Positions 46,725 through 56,406 of a DNA stretch of 64,000 nt are shown piece after piece. Numbering within the stretch: the first letter of the stretch is position 1; each line of letters starts with the position of its first letter. This stretch comes from Deltaproteobacteria bacterium ADurb.Bin207. Lineage in GTDB: Bacteria; Myxococcota_A; Polyangia; Polyangiales; Polyangiaceae. Location of the stretch: assembly GCA_002070115.1 (NCBI GenBank), contig MWCO01000006.1, forward strand, positions 62,001 through 126,000, in the 5' to 3' direction. The notes under the pieces are model-generated. The model did not search any database. It saw only the letters and a program-made list of their open reading frames with translations, and was not told where the DNA came from. Position numbers and translations under genes: made by a program.

Positions 46725-48745
46725 GCGCCCATGGTTTTCGACAAGCCTCAATCGCCAAACTCAACGAACCCGGGCTTGGCGACAAAGTCCATAAAGCCAC
46801 CCTGCACACCACCCACGGACGCGACCGGCTGGTCGAATCAATGCCGGACTGGGATAGCCTCCGTCACCGCGCCCGAGAGGCTCGACTGCGCGCCCTCGAC
46901 CATCATGATGCCTTGCTCGAAACTTTCATGCGGGCGCTCAAGGCCCGCGGAATCGGACTCAGCCTCGCCAAGACACCCACGGAAGCATGTGAAATTATTA
47001 CTGATTTAGTAAATGCGACAGGGAAAAAGGTCATCAAAAGCAAGTCCATGACCTCGGAGGAAATCAATCTCAATCACGCCCTCGAACAAGCTGGCGCCCA
47101 AGTCACCGAAACCGATCTCGGAGAGTTGATCGTCCAACTTGCCGAACAAGCTCCTTCGCATGTCACCGCTCCCGCCATTCATCTTTCCACCGAGGATATC
47201 GCTCGCATTTTCCGAGACAAACTCGGCATGCAGGTGCCTGCTTGGATCGACGATCCTGCGCTCGTGGATGACCAAACCCGCAATCGTCTTGCCCGGGATC
47301 TATCCCTCACGGCACGAAAGCACCTTCGTGAACGCTTTCTTCAAGCGGATGTGGGTATCTCTGGCGCCAACTTCCTCGTGGCGGAAACCGGTACGGTCGT
47401 CTTGCTCGAAAACGAGGGAAATATCCTTTTAACCACCGCTCTGCCCAAACGTCATATCGTCTTGGCGGGTGTCGACAAGCTCATCGAGACGGAGAAAGAT
47501 CTGGGGGTATTGCTGCGGCTACTTCCCGTTTCCGCGACGGCACAACGGCAGAGCTGTTATGTGTCTCTTCTTGCGGATGCGCATCCGGACATGCATGTGG
47601 TTTTGCTCGATCATGGTCGAAGCAAGCTGATGGCGGACACGCAACTGCGCGATGTTCTTACGTGCATTCGCTGCGGAGCTTGCATGAACGTATGCCCGGT
47701 GTATCGCAACGTGGGGGGACACGCTTACGGTGCGGCGTATCCCGGACCGATTGGCGCGCTATTGATGCCCCATCTCGAGGGCATGGACCGGTTTGGAGAC
47801 CTGCCGTTCGCATCCTCGCTTTGCGGTGCTTGTACCCAAGCCTGTCCCGTGCAGATCCCCTTGCACGACCATCTGCTCACGATGCGCGCTCGGATCGTGC
47901 AAAAAGGAGGTCCGGATTCGCTTCGATGGCCCCTGCGTCTGGCTTCTTCCGCGATGCACAAGGCAAGCCGCATGGATCGGGGAACCCGTCTTTATCCGCT
48001 GGTTCGCAAGTTCGCTGCGTTGCATCCCACCGGCAAAGCATGGCTCGAATCCCGAACACTTCCACCACCGGCCAAAGAATCCTTTCGACGATGGTGGCAG
48101 CGCCAGCACGTGGATCGCCCTGCTACCGACACCAGTGAGTCCTGGAAAAAATCGGCGATGACCGAAAAAGCTTCCGCGCCGGAGCCTGTCGATTCACCCG
48201 ATGACTTGCTTCCCCTCTTTCAGCAACGGATGCTCGAACTCGGTCCGGAAAACACGAGCGAGATTCAGCTCTTCGATGCAGCATTGGTGGCCGAAGAATA
48301 CTTGCGAATCCGCATGGAAGAGCATGACCCGCATACGATTGCCATCCAAGGAGAGACGACGGAAAAACGAGAATATACGTTGGGGATCACGCGCGCCGAG
48401 ATGCTGATCGCGGATACGGGGGGCGTGTTGGTAGATATGCGAGATCGATCCCAGGGTCATCCGATCATGCTTGCGGAAACCCATATCGTGGTGGCCCGGC
48501 CCAGTCAGATCGTGCCCACCGTGGCGCATGCACTGGTCGCTCGCTCCGTGAAACGCAAGTCTGGCGCGTGGGGCGACTATCAGGTGCTGGTGACCGGTCC
48601 AAGCCGAACCGCGGATGTGGAAAAGGTCCTGGTCATTCCCGCGCACGGACCAAGAAAACTCGTCGTGGTGCTTTGCGAAGAACCGGTGGACCTTTCGTCG
48701 TTGCGTAAACCCCCGGAGGCAAATCGAGATGCGGTGGACCGCTAA
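46721..48745 (+). CDS. LutB-LutC fusion, lactate utilisation iron-sulfur protein
   Basis: A 674-residue protein. Residues 1-470 are LutB: an N-terminal lactate-utilisation domain (GISGANFLVAETGTVVLLENEG) and two 4Fe-4S sites (CIRCGACMNVCPVY and CGACTQACPVQ). Residues about 500-665 are LutC-like (LGITRAEMLIADTGGVLVDM, HIVVARPSQIVPTVAHAL, TGPSRTADVEKVLVIPAHGPRKLVVVL). In most bacteria LutB and LutC are separate. The fused gene is coupled to lutA. Its stop overlaps that of the opposing phosphoesterase by 4 bases. It probably passes lactate electrons to the quinone pool. Confidence 0.92.
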   Translation: MSAHGFRQASIAKLNEPGLGDKVHKATLHTTHGRDRLVESMPDWDSLRHRAREARLRALDHHDALLETFMRALKARGIGLSLAKTPTEACEIITDLVNATGKKVIKSKSMTSEEINLNHALEQAGAQVTETDLGELIVQLAEQAPSHVTAPAIHLSTEDIARIFRDKLGMQVPAWIDDPALVDDQTRNRLARDLSLTARKHLRERFLQADVGISGANFLVAETGTVVLLENEGNILLTTALPKRHIVLAGVDKLIETEKDLGVLLRLLPVSATAQRQSCYVSLLADAHPDMHVVLLDHGRSKLMADTQLRDVLTCIRCGACMNVCPVYRNVGGHAYGAAYPGPIGALLMPHLEGMDRFGDLPFASSLCGACTQACPVQIPLHDHLLTMRARIVQKGGPDSLRWPLRLASSAMHKASRMDRGTRLYPLVRKFAALHPTGKAWLESRTLPPPAKESFRRWWQRQHVDRPATDTSESWKKSAMTEKASAPEPVDSPDDLLPLFQQRMLELGPENTSEIQLFDAALVAEEYLRIRMEEHDPHTIAIQGETTEKREYTLGITRAEMLIADTGGVLVDMRDRSQGHPIMLAETHIVVARPSQIVPTVAHALVARSVKRKSGAWGDYQVLVTGPSRTADVEKVLVIPAHGPRKLVVVLCEEPVDLSSLRKPPEANRDAVDR

Positions 48746-49905
48746 GCGCTCGGAGCATCGGTGCAACGCGCGCACACCAAGGTGATCACGCCGACTTCCG
48801 GAGGAACGCCAACGCGAATCGGAAGTCCGGTACAGCCCAATCCTCCACTCACCACCAAGGTAGACCGTCCGTTTCGATATACACCCAGGCTATAGCGATT
48901 CGCCCTTTTGGTAAGGTTGACGTGCCGAGCAAGTCCGGGAAGGGCAAGCTGTCCGCCATGGGTGTGACCGCTGAGCATCAAGCTCACGCCCAAGCGGGCG
49001 GCATCATCGAAAACGATGGGATCGTGCGCGAGAAGTATCGTACATCGGTCGTGCCGTTGCGATAGGGTGACAGCCAAATCACCACGGCCCGTCCACACAT
49101 CGTCCATGCCTGCGATCAGCAGCGGGGCATCGTTGCGGGTTAGCAATACCTGCTCATTTCGCAACACACGAACGCGGTGTCGTTCGAGTAGTTCGAAAAG
49201 CGGCATCCCATTGCCGAAGTAGTCATGGTTGCCTGGCACGAAAAATACGCCGTCGGGACTACGCAAGGTCCCGAGAAGACTCGCGATGGATTCATGGAAT
49301 TGGACACCGCTCGTCACGACATCGCCGGTGATGACGGTCAGGTCGACGGGAACGGCTCGAACGCGTTCGAGCCAGTTAGCCACCTGGGAAGGAGGCGTAA
49401 ATCCGCCCAGATGGATATCGGAAATATGGGCGATCCGATATCCTTCGAAGGCCGCGGGTAATCCGTAAACGGATAATGTCAAATGCCGAATCCTGAGCCG
49501 TCGAGAGGTGACGAACGAACCCCATCCGAACACCCACAAGGCCATGAAATACGCCACGAAAGGGCCGAGCCAAAGATCTATTTTCCATTGTAAATTCAAT
49601 ATATTGAACAACCATCCCACGGCACTGACGTGAACGGATGCAACATGAACGAAATACGGGCGCTCCAGGGCATCGACACGCCATGCTGGCCGTGGTTTAT
49701 CCGGAAGCGGATAGAATACAAGAGGTTCGAGAAGCGCGTAAGCAAGGAGCACGGCCCCCATCGCCACGCCATAGGACAGCAGACCAAGCCAGCGAACCAA
49801 GGCCAGGGCCAACGCGATGGCCCAAGGAAGGTGAATGGCAATCGTCCAGATCGACACGATCCGCACCATTTTCGCATGCCATGGACCCTTGTTTTCCTTC
49901 GCCAT
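48742..49905 (-). CDS. Membrane-anchored metallophosphoesterase
   Basis: 387 residues from the ATG at 49905; a TTG at 49932 is another start. About four helices (to residue 145) precede a calcineurin-like phosphoesterase: AHISDIHLGGFT (D-x-H), ITGDVVTSG, FVPGNHDYFG (GNHD), LLAHDPIVFD and LSGHTHGGQLALPG. This is the YkuE-like layout. Members act on lipid or nucleotide phosphates, and the substrate here is unknown. An AT-rich stretch inside the helix-coding part (about 49587-49620) shares a 15-base core with the element after recA. Confidence 0.88.
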   Translation of the reverse strand: MAKENKGPWHAKMVRIVSIWTIAIHLPWAIALALALVRWLGLLSYGVAMGAVLLAYALLEPLVFYPLPDKPRPAWRVDALERPYFVHVASVHVSAVGWLFNILNLQWKIDLWLGPFVAYFMALWVFGWGSFVTSRRLRIRHLTLSVYGLPAAFEGYRIAHISDIHLGGFTPPSQVANWLERVRAVPVDLTVITGDVVTSGVQFHESIASLLGTLRSPDGVFFVPGNHDYFGNGMPLFELLERHRVRVLRNEQVLLTRNDAPLLIAGMDDVWTGRGDLAVTLSQRHDRCTILLAHDPIVFDDAARLGVSLMLSGHTHGGQLALPGLARHVNLTKRANRYSLGVYRNGRSTLVVSGGLGCTGLPIRVGVPPEVGVITLVCARCTDAPSA

Positions 49906-49978
49906 CAGATAAGGGGAATCCGACAACGGCAAGGGCTGGCTAGCATCCCACCGCTTCCTCGCCTTGCGTCACCAACCA

Positions 49979-51946
49979 TCATTGCACTCCCACGACAAGG
50001 CCGTCGTCACCAAGGACAAGAACACCGGAAGACGTGGCACCCACCCCGATCAACCGAGCGGGAATCGGCGTCGATGGACTCACGCGAACCCATGTCGTCC
50101 CGTCGTGACGCAACACGCGTCCTTCCTCCCCGACGGCCCATAAGGCGCCATCGAAACCCATGGTAACGGCTGTCAGGTCCCGGGTGGTTTGGACAGGTTC
50201 GATCCATACACGCATGGAAGGGGAAATATGCAAGGCGTGTCCACCGCTTCCTACGATAGCCAGCCCGTCGTTGGGACGGGCGGCCATGGCTCGCAAGTGT
50301 CCCGTTCGCTCCCACGCCATCGGTTCGAGGATGGAGGATTGCCAAAGGAAAAGCGCTCCTCCATCTCCGCAAACGATGAGCTTTCCCCCTGCGGTTCGTT
50401 GGATGGCGCGCAGCACGGTGGGCGTATCGATCCGTTGGATTTCCGATTCCCGTTGTCGAGAAAGATGCAAGAAAAAGCCACCTCCCGCGGTGTTTTCCCC
50501 CACCAAAAACGCTTCGTCGGGACGATCCATCCACGCGCCGAATACCCTCAGATCCGGTTGTCGTAGGGGCCACCATACCGGTCGCCCATCCGGAAATAGC
50601 GTCACGACCATCCCGTGGTCGCCCATCAACAAACTGCAGCCATCGGGCGTGCGAATCATGGCACGAACGTCTGGCATAAAAAGGCCCGGGGGAGTTGGAA
50701 GCACGGACCAAGACCGTTGGGACCAACGATACAGTCCCTCCGGTCCCACAGCCAATACCGTCCCATCTCCTCCAAATAGCGCGCTTCGAAGACCCAATTG
50801 TGAAAGGGCGTCGGAAAGCACGATCAGCCGCGGCCCATGACCCAACCGAGTAGGAGCATCCGTGAGACTGCTGTTGTCCGGATGACTCTGCCGTCGGTCC
50901 AAAACTCCCGACACCTCGGCACGGTTCAAGCCGATCCCGCTCAATTTCACGGTGCGACGCTCTCCCCCGTGCAAGACAGGTTCGACTTCCGACCAAAACG
51001 CGCGGCAGGTTGGCTGCCGATTCGAGGGGTCAGGCTGAAGCCCTTGGGTAATCGCTCGATCCAAACGCTGAATGAGATCATCCTGGCCTTGAAGTTCGAG
51101 GGAGAGGTTATTCGCACAATCCGCGAGGGAAGGACGCGCCCCCATGATGATTTGCGTAATCACACGCAGGGGCGGATCACCGTCCGCATAGGGAAACGCG
51201 GCGCGCCCCGCCAAACACTCGAATAAAATCGCCGCAAGACTAAAAACGTCGGATTGTTCGGAAACCCTTTCATTGCCGTGTTCGTATTGTTCCGGAGGCG
51301 CATAACCCAACGTCGCTCCCGCAAACGCCGTGGTCTGGTTCATCTTCAAGTCCACCAGCTTGACCAACCCAAAGTCCGTTACCTTGACCACCTCCTGTCG
51401 CGATTGAGACATGAGCAGAATATTCGAAGGCTTCAAATCCCGATGCACGATGCGATGGGCGTGAACCGTTTCCAAAGCCCGTACCACCTGACGAAGGATC
51501 CGCCGCACTCGCCCCACCGAAAGCCCCTTGCCAGGCGAACCGTCAATCACATCCGCCAGCGTGATGCCATCGACATACTCCAACACCGTAAACGGAAGAT
51601 CCAGCACCCGCGCGCTCGCCCCTTCGCCAACATGAAAACGCGTGATGCCATGATCGTAGAATCGAACCACGTGCGGACAGGGCGTGGGCTGCATCCCCAT
51701 CATACGCAGCACTTCTGCTTCCCGCTGAAACCTTCGCAGCGCCTCCGGATTGACGCTATCGGGTCGAAGAAGCTTGACCACGACCCACATGCCATCCGGC
51801 TCATCGTAATTCGCTTTGTATACCCAGCCCTGCCCCCCCTCGCCGAGCAGATCACGCAAATAATACCGGACACCTCGGCTTCCTGTCAGGAAACCACCCA
51901 CGACTTGATCACGGAGAGCTTCGAGTTGAGCTTCCTCGGGAAGCAT
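49979..51946 (-). CDS. Ser/Thr kinase with C-terminal propeller-like domain
   Basis: A 655-residue kinase with a full catalytic set: GEGGQGWVYK (35-44), K58 (VVVKLL), VHRDLKPSN with D170, and DFG at 191-193 followed by TLGYAPPEQY. Residues about 370-655 repeat short strands and Gly turns such as DALSQLGLRSALFGGDGTVLAV, VRAMIRTPDGCSLLMG and VTMGFDGALWAVGEEGRVLRHDG, and look like a beta-propeller of about six blades. No membrane helix is seen, so it should be a cytoplasmic kinase with a built-in binding platform. Confidence 0.9.
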   Translation of the reverse strand: MLPEEAQLEALRDQVVGGFLTGSRGVRYYLRDLLGEGGQGWVYKANYDEPDGMWVVVKLLRPDSVNPEALRRFQREAEVLRMMGMQPTPCPHVVRFYDHGITRFHVGEGASARVLDLPFTVLEYVDGITLADVIDGSPGKGLSVGRVRRILRQVVRALETVHAHRIVHRDLKPSNILLMSQSRQEVVKVTDFGLVKLVDLKMNQTTAFAGATLGYAPPEQYEHGNERVSEQSDVFSLAAILFECLAGRAAFPYADGDPPLRVITQIIMGARPSLADCANNLSLELQGQDDLIQRLDRAITQGLQPDPSNRQPTCRAFWSEVEPVLHGGERRTVKLSGIGLNRAEVSGVLDRRQSHPDNSSLTDAPTRLGHGPRLIVLSDALSQLGLRSALFGGDGTVLAVGPEGLYRWSQRSWSVLPTPPGLFMPDVRAMIRTPDGCSLLMGDHGMVVTLFPDGRPVWWPLRQPDLRVFGAWMDRPDEAFLVGENTAGGGFFLHLSRQRESEIQRIDTPTVLRAIQRTAGGKLIVCGDGGALFLWQSSILEPMAWERTGHLRAMAARPNDGLAIVGSGGHALHISPSMRVWIEPVQTTRDLTAVTMGFDGALWAVGEEGRVLRHDGTTWVRVSPSTPIPARLIGVGATSSGVLVLGDDGLVVGVQ

Positions 51947-52033
51947 GACCCGCCCATGCTAATACACCAAGGGCCACGTTCGAAGATGCTTGTTCGGAAT
52001 CTAGCCCCGCTGTCGAGAAGACAGAGCCCTACT

Positions 52034-52070
52034 ATGAAATTTCATTTTATATTCAAATAGTTACAACAAA
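52034..52070 (-). repeat. AT-rich dispersed element, copy 6
   Basis: Reading leftward: TAAC at 52063-52060, TATT, then TGAATATAA. It lies between hemB and the kinase-propeller gene, about 90 bases ahead of the latter and pointing at it. It is nearly the same as copy 2 through TAACTATTTGAA. Confidence 0.5.
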
Positions 52071-52144
52071 CCCGGCCATGCACGGGGAAAACGATTCTCC
52101 ACGACAGGCGTCGAAAACCCGACCGCTTCGAGGGGATGGGGACG

Positions 52145-53122
52145 CTACTGTCGCAGCCACCTTGCCGCTTGACGCGCATAATAGGTGAGGATCACATCGG
52201 CCCCGGCGCGACGAATTCCCAGCAGGCTTTCGAGAACGACGCGTTTTTCTTCGAGCCACCCGTTTTGGCTGGCGGCTTTGAGCATGGCGTATTCACCGCT
52301 GACCTGGTACGCGGCGACAGGCAAGGTGGTGTACTCGCGCACTCGGTGGATCACATCGAGATAAGGTCCGGCGGGTTTGACCATGACCATATCGGCGCCT
52401 TCGCTCTCATCGAGGGCGAGTTCACGCAACGCCTCCCGAGCATTGGCGGGATCCATCTGGTACGTTTTTTTGTCACCAAATTTGGGGGCCGAATCCAACG
52501 CATCCCGGAACGGACCATAAAAAGCCGATGCGTACTTGGCCGTATACGACAGGATCGAAACATCGGTGAATCCCGCGTCGTCGAGCGTATCGCGAATCGC
52601 TGCCACCCGACCATCCATCATGTCGCTCGGCGCAATGATATCCGCACCGGCCTGCGCCTGACACAGCGCCTGCTTGCACAAGACTTCCACCGTCTCATCG
52701 TTGAGGATCTTGCCTCCCTGCACAATGCCGTCGTGCCCATCGGACGAATAGGGGTCCAAGGCGACATCGGTGACGACAATCAACTCGGGGAAACGGTTTT
52801 TGAGCGCACGGATAGCCCGTGGAACCAGACCATCGGCACGGTAGGCCTCCTCCCCTTGGCTGGACTTGAGTTCATCCGCAATGGCCGGAAATAATACCAT
52901 CGCACTAACACCCTCGGATAACGCACCTTCCGCTTCGGCAAGCAGCGCTTCGAGACTCAGCCGCGCGCAGCCAGGCATCGATGCAATGGGTTGCGTCCCC
53001 TTCCCATCATGGATGAAAACCGGATAGACGAGGTGTTGGGGAGCCAAGACGGTTTCACGGTGAAAAGCACGAATGGCTTCGGACTTGCGGTTGCGGCGGG
53101 GTCGAGAAATGAGATCCATCAT
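52145..53122 (-). CDS. hemB: Delta-aminolevulinic acid dehydratase (porphobilinogen synthase)
   Basis: About 325 residues from the ATG at 53122; a TTG at 53161 would add 13. It joins two 5-aminolevulinate molecules into porphobilinogen for haem and B12 synthesis. Active-site lysines are in YTAKYASAFYGPF and MVMVKPAGPYLD. The zinc-site Cys cluster of other HemB types is replaced: DVALDPYSSDGHDG has Asp/Ala where they have Cys, so this is the magnesium-type enzyme. B12 made downstream would serve NrdJ. Confidence 0.93.
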   Translation of the reverse strand: MMDLISRPRRNRKSEAIRAFHRETVLAPQHLVYPVFIHDGKGTQPIASMPGCARLSLEALLAEAEGALSEGVSAMVLFPAIADELKSSQGEEAYRADGLVPRAIRALKNRFPELIVVTDVALDPYSSDGHDGIVQGGKILNDETVEVLCKQALCQAQAGADIIAPSDMMDGRVAAIRDTLDDAGFTDVSILSYTAKYASAFYGPFRDALDSAPKFGDKKTYQMDPANAREALRELALDESEGADMVMVKPAGPYLDVIHRVREYTTLPVAAYQVSGEYAMLKAASQNGWLEEKRVVLESLLGIRRAGADVILTYYARQAARWLRQ

Positions 53123-53235
53123 GAGGTCGGCTAGCGTATCGACACCGTAAGCATCGGGCAAGAGCAGATGCTCGGCATCGATGCACCGCGCGGCGTAAGC
53201 CCCGCTCCAGATATCGTCTCGTCATGCCCGGACAC

Positions 53236-53270
53236 ACAAATATTACATAAATTCAACAGGTTATCATGGA
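53236..53270 (-). repeat. AT-rich dispersed element, copy 7
   Basis: Reading leftward: TAAC at 53263-53260, CTGT, then TGAATTTAT. It is about 115 bases ahead of hemB and faces copy 8 across the same 317-base gap, which otherwise holds a Pro/Gly-coding-like GC-rich stretch but no gene. Confidence 0.5.
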
Positions 53271-53399
53271 TTCACGACACCTCGGCCCCGACCCTTCTGC
53301 CCATCGGCCCCGACGCTTCCCCCAAACCCGGATTCCGCACACCAAAGCTGAGATTTCGGGGGGGCCCAAGGGCCGAAATGCGCCGTCCACGCCTTGTGG

Positions 53400-53437
53400 T
53401 TATCGTGTAATATATTGAATTTATTGAATATTTATCC
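53400..53437 (+). repeat. AT-rich dispersed element, copy 8
   Basis: TAAT at 53408-53411, ATAT, then TGAATTTAT. It abuts the recA stop, running against recA. Confidence 0.5.
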
Positions 53438-53439
53438 TT

Positions 53440-54450
53440 CTAGGCAGCGAGAGAATTCGATAAACCCGCTACCCGGATGGCATCGGAGAGGGCAAGTCGA
53501 AGGTCTTCCCGTACCAGCAACGTTTCACGACTTTTTTCTCGACCCTGCCCAAGGTTCTCCGAACCGAAAGAAAAGAAGGAACCGGCTTTGGTCACGACGC
53601 CCGAGCGCATCCCCATATCAAGCAGGTCGGAAACGCTATCGATGCCCGTGCCCCATCGGATATCGAACTCGGCTTCCTGGAACGGACGGGCCAGCTTGTT
53701 TTTTACGACTTTGACACGGGTTTTTGAGCCCACGACGGTATCACTTACTTTGAGTTGGCCGATTCGTCGCACGTCCAGGCGCACACTGGCGTAAAATTTC
53801 AGGGCATTTCCGCCGGTGGTCGTCTCGGGGCTTCCAAAAACGACACCGATTTTTTGCCGCAATTGATTGATGAACATCAGGGTAGTGCCCGTACGATGCG
53901 CGGCGGCCGTCAGTTTTCGAAGGGCTTGGCTCATCAGGCGGGCCTGAAGGCCCATATGCTGATCTCCCATATCCCCTTCGATCTCGGCTTTGGGGGTAAG
54001 AGCGGCCACCGAATCGACCACGACCAGATCGACCGTCTCCGAGCGCGTCAACATCTCCACGATTTCAAGGGCTTGCTCCCCATTATCCGGCTGGCTGACC
54101 AGCAACTTCTCCGTGTCCACACCAAGCGTTCGCGCGTAGCTCACGTCGAAAGCGTGTTCCGCGTCGATGAAGGCGGCAATTCCGCCGTTCGCCTGCGCCT
54201 GGGCAATGGCGTGAAGCGTCAACGTGGTCTTTCCGCTCGCTTCGGGACCGTAGATCTCCACGATGCGTCCTCGCGGATATCCACCCACACCCAGCGCCTC
54301 GTCCAAGGCAAGGGATCCACTTCGAATCACCGCGATGTCCGCGGTCGTCTGCTCATCCCCAAGCTGCATGATCGCCCCTTTTCCAAAGGCTTTTTCGATG
54401 CCACTCACCAACCCACGAATACTGTTGAGCTTTTCTTCTAGATGCAACAT
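53440..54450 (-). CDS. recA: Recombinase A
   Basis: A 336-residue RecA from the ATG at 54450, with AAGGAGA eight bases ahead. It has the P-loop GPEASGKTT (68-76), [18 protein letters not shown] (Walker B and loop L1), the L2 segment [30 protein letters not shown] and a short C-terminal domain. It pairs and exchanges DNA strands and triggers LexA cleavage. The 92 bases ahead of it, after the comM stop, show no LexA box that I can recognise. Confidence 0.97.
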   Translation of the reverse strand: MLHLEEKLNSIRGLVSGIEKAFGKGAIMQLGDEQTTADIAVIRSGSLALDEALGVGGYPRGRIVEIYGPEASGKTTLTLHAIAQAQANGGIAAFIDAEHAFDVSYARTLGVDTEKLLVSQPDNGEQALEIVEMLTRSETVDLVVVDSVAALTPKAEIEGDMGDQHMGLQARLMSQALRKLTAAAHRTGTTLMFINQLRQKIGVVFGSPETTTGGNALKFYASVRLDVRRIGQLKVSDTVVGSKTRVKVVKNKLARPFQEAEFDIRWGTGIDSVSDLLDMGMRSGVVTKAGSFFSFGSENLGQGREKSRETLLVREDLRLALSDAIRVAGLSNSLAA

Positions 54451-54542
54451 GACTTTTTCTCCTTGTAGGGAACGCGGCGTTGCGCAAACGCATACCTGTC
54501 CCCTGCTCATGTGATTTCCGCCGAGCCCCAACGCCCGGACGG

Positions 54543-56075
54543 TCAACCCAGCACGGGCCCTCGGTCGAGAACCCGCCCTTGAATCGCCTCGGCAATATGA
54601 ACGGAGCGCACATCGGGACTCGATTCCAAGTCCGCGATCGTTCGGGCCAAACGAAGGATTTTTCCGTAGGCCCGGGCCGACAGGCCAAGCCGCTCGGCGG
54701 CAGCGATCAGCAGTTTCATCCCTTGCGCATCGGGCAGGGCCACGGCATCCAGTTCTCGCGAGGATAGAGCGCCGTTACAGCGGCTTTCCACCTGCCCCGT
54801 CTCGAGCCGCCGTGCCTGGATCGCTCTTGCGGCCATGACCCGAGCACGTACGGTCGCCGAGCTTTCTCCGCAGGGCCTTTCGCGAAGGAAAGTCACATCG
54901 ACCGGCGGCACATGCACGTGCAGGTCAATCCGATCCAGCAAAGGGCCCGAGAGTTTTGCGCGATACGCGTGAATCCGATGCTCTCCACACTGACACCGGC
55001 CACTGGAATCCCCCGCGTACCCGCACGGGCAAGGGTTGACCGCGGCCACGAGCATCGGGCGCGCGGGATAGGTTGCCCTTTCCTTGGCTCTTGCGATGGT
55101 CAACTGGCCATCTTCCAGGGGTTGGCGAAGGGCCTCGATGGCGCTGCGGCGAAACTCCGCCAATTCATCGAGAAACAACACCCCCTGGTGGGCAAGGGAA
55201 ACCTCTCCGGGACGCGGTGGCGCACCTCCACCCACCAATCCGGCGTCGCTCACCGTATGATGAGGCGCTCGAAAAGGTCGAATCGTCACCAACCCTGAAT
55301 CCGAGGGCAACAGCCCCGCCACCGAATGAATCGCGGTCACCTCGAGCGCTTCGGAATAGGTCAGCGGCGGCATGATCGAGGGAAGTCGCCTCGCCAACAT
55401 GGTCTTGCCTCCCCCAGGAGGCCCAATCATCAACAAATGATGACCTCCCGCGGCCGCGATTTCCAGCGCTCGACGCGCTCCCGGTTGCCCCTTGACATCG
55501 ATGAGGTCAAGCCGTTCATCAAATGAAGGAGCGAAAACCACGGCCTGCGGTGATGGCAGCGGGCTCTGTCCGCGCAAATGCTCCCGCACATCGTGCAGCG
55601 TATCGGCCACCTTGACATCGATGCCGTCCACGGCGCTCGCTTCCCGACCATTGCCCGCAGGAACGATCGCGTGGCGCATCCCGTTGTTTCGAGCGGCCAT
55701 CAGTTGAGGCAGCACGCCTCGTACCGGGCGAACCGCCCCATGAAGGGACAGTTCCCCAAGAAGCAACGTATCATGCAATGATTCTCGATTCACATGCCCC
55801 AGCGCCGCCAACGCGGCAGAAGCAATCGCCAAATCAAAAGCACTCCCCGGTTTCCGCAGGTCGGCGGGAGCCAAGTTGACAACCAATCGTTGCTGCCCGA
55901 TGTTGAGCCCCAATTGATTGAGGGCGGAGCGCACCCGCACGTAGCTTTCGCGGACGCTGGCCTCGGGCAAGCCGACCAATTCGAACTTCGGAACCCCGCG
56001 AAAAGACTCAACTTCTACGCGGACCGGCTGCGCGTTCATTCCCAACAATACCGTGGTATGGGCAGTAGCAAGCAT
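54543..56075 (-). CDS. comM: YifB/ComM-family Mg-chelatase-like AAA+ ATPase
   Basis: About 510 residues from the ATG at 56075 ([18 protein letters not shown]); longer frames to 56171 lack family sequence. A Lon-protease-like N-terminal domain ([22 protein letters not shown]) is followed by the Mg-chelatase AAA+ core: [19 protein letters not shown] (Walker A), GGHHLLMIG and LFLDELAEF (Walker B). A zinc-like [15 protein letters not shown] loop and a helical C-terminus follow. Family members help branch migration during natural transformation. It is upstream of recA in the same direction, a fitting pair. Confidence 0.93.
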   Translation of the reverse strand: MLATAHTTVLLGMNAQPVRVEVESFRGVPKFELVGLPEASVRESYVRVRSALNQLGLNIGQQRLVVNLAPADLRKPGSAFDLAIASAALAALGHVNRESLHDTLLLGELSLHGAVRPVRGVLPQLMAARNNGMRHAIVPAGNGREASAVDGIDVKVADTLHDVREHLRGQSPLPSPQAVVFAPSFDERLDLIDVKGQPGARRALEIAAAGGHHLLMIGPPGGGKTMLARRLPSIMPPLTYSEALEVTAIHSVAGLLPSDSGLVTIRPFRAPHHTVSDAGLVGGGAPPRPGEVSLAHQGVLFLDELAEFRRSAIEALRQPLEDGQLTIARAKERATYPARPMLVAAVNPCPCGYAGDSSGRCQCGEHRIHAYRAKLSGPLLDRIDLHVHVPPVDVTFLRERPCGESSATVRARVMAARAIQARRLETGQVESRCNGALSSRELDAVALPDAQGMKLLIAAAERLGLSARAYGKILRLARTIADLESSPDVRSVHIAEAIQGRVLDRGPVLG

Positions 56076-56202
56076 ATCCCCCGCTCTATCAAACGTCGTG
56101 CCATCGGAACCCCACGAAAATTCGCGGTGTTTACCGTAGTTTCCCCCAAAAGCCTGGTGGCGGTTCGCCACCCCAATCCGGAAAAACCGATGGGGTAGCC
56201 AC

Positions 56203-56236
56203 TTTGTAACCTATTGGATTTATGTATGAATTATCG
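56203..56236 (+). repeat. AT-rich dispersed element, copy 9
   Basis: TAAC at 56207-56210, CTAT, then TGGATTTAT. It is inside the 331-base divergent gap between comM and the hypothetical gene at 56407; I see no gene or clear promoter in the rest. Confidence 0.5.
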
Positions 56237-56406
56237 TTTTTCGACCATTCGCCACCCCCACTCTGGCCACCGCCACCCCATCCCTTGCCCTCAACATGAC
56301 GTTGCGCCTTGGCCCCACAACGCGGTACCCTTCCCATGGACGACGACATGCCTCATTTCCTGTTCCACCATGCTGCGGTACACCTTTTTGTCCCAGGATA
56401 TCGCTC

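Noticed and set aside
54451-54542. LexA box ahead of recA
   Set aside because: No CTGT-N8-ACAG or other palindrome that I can recognise; SOS control could still use an unknown box.
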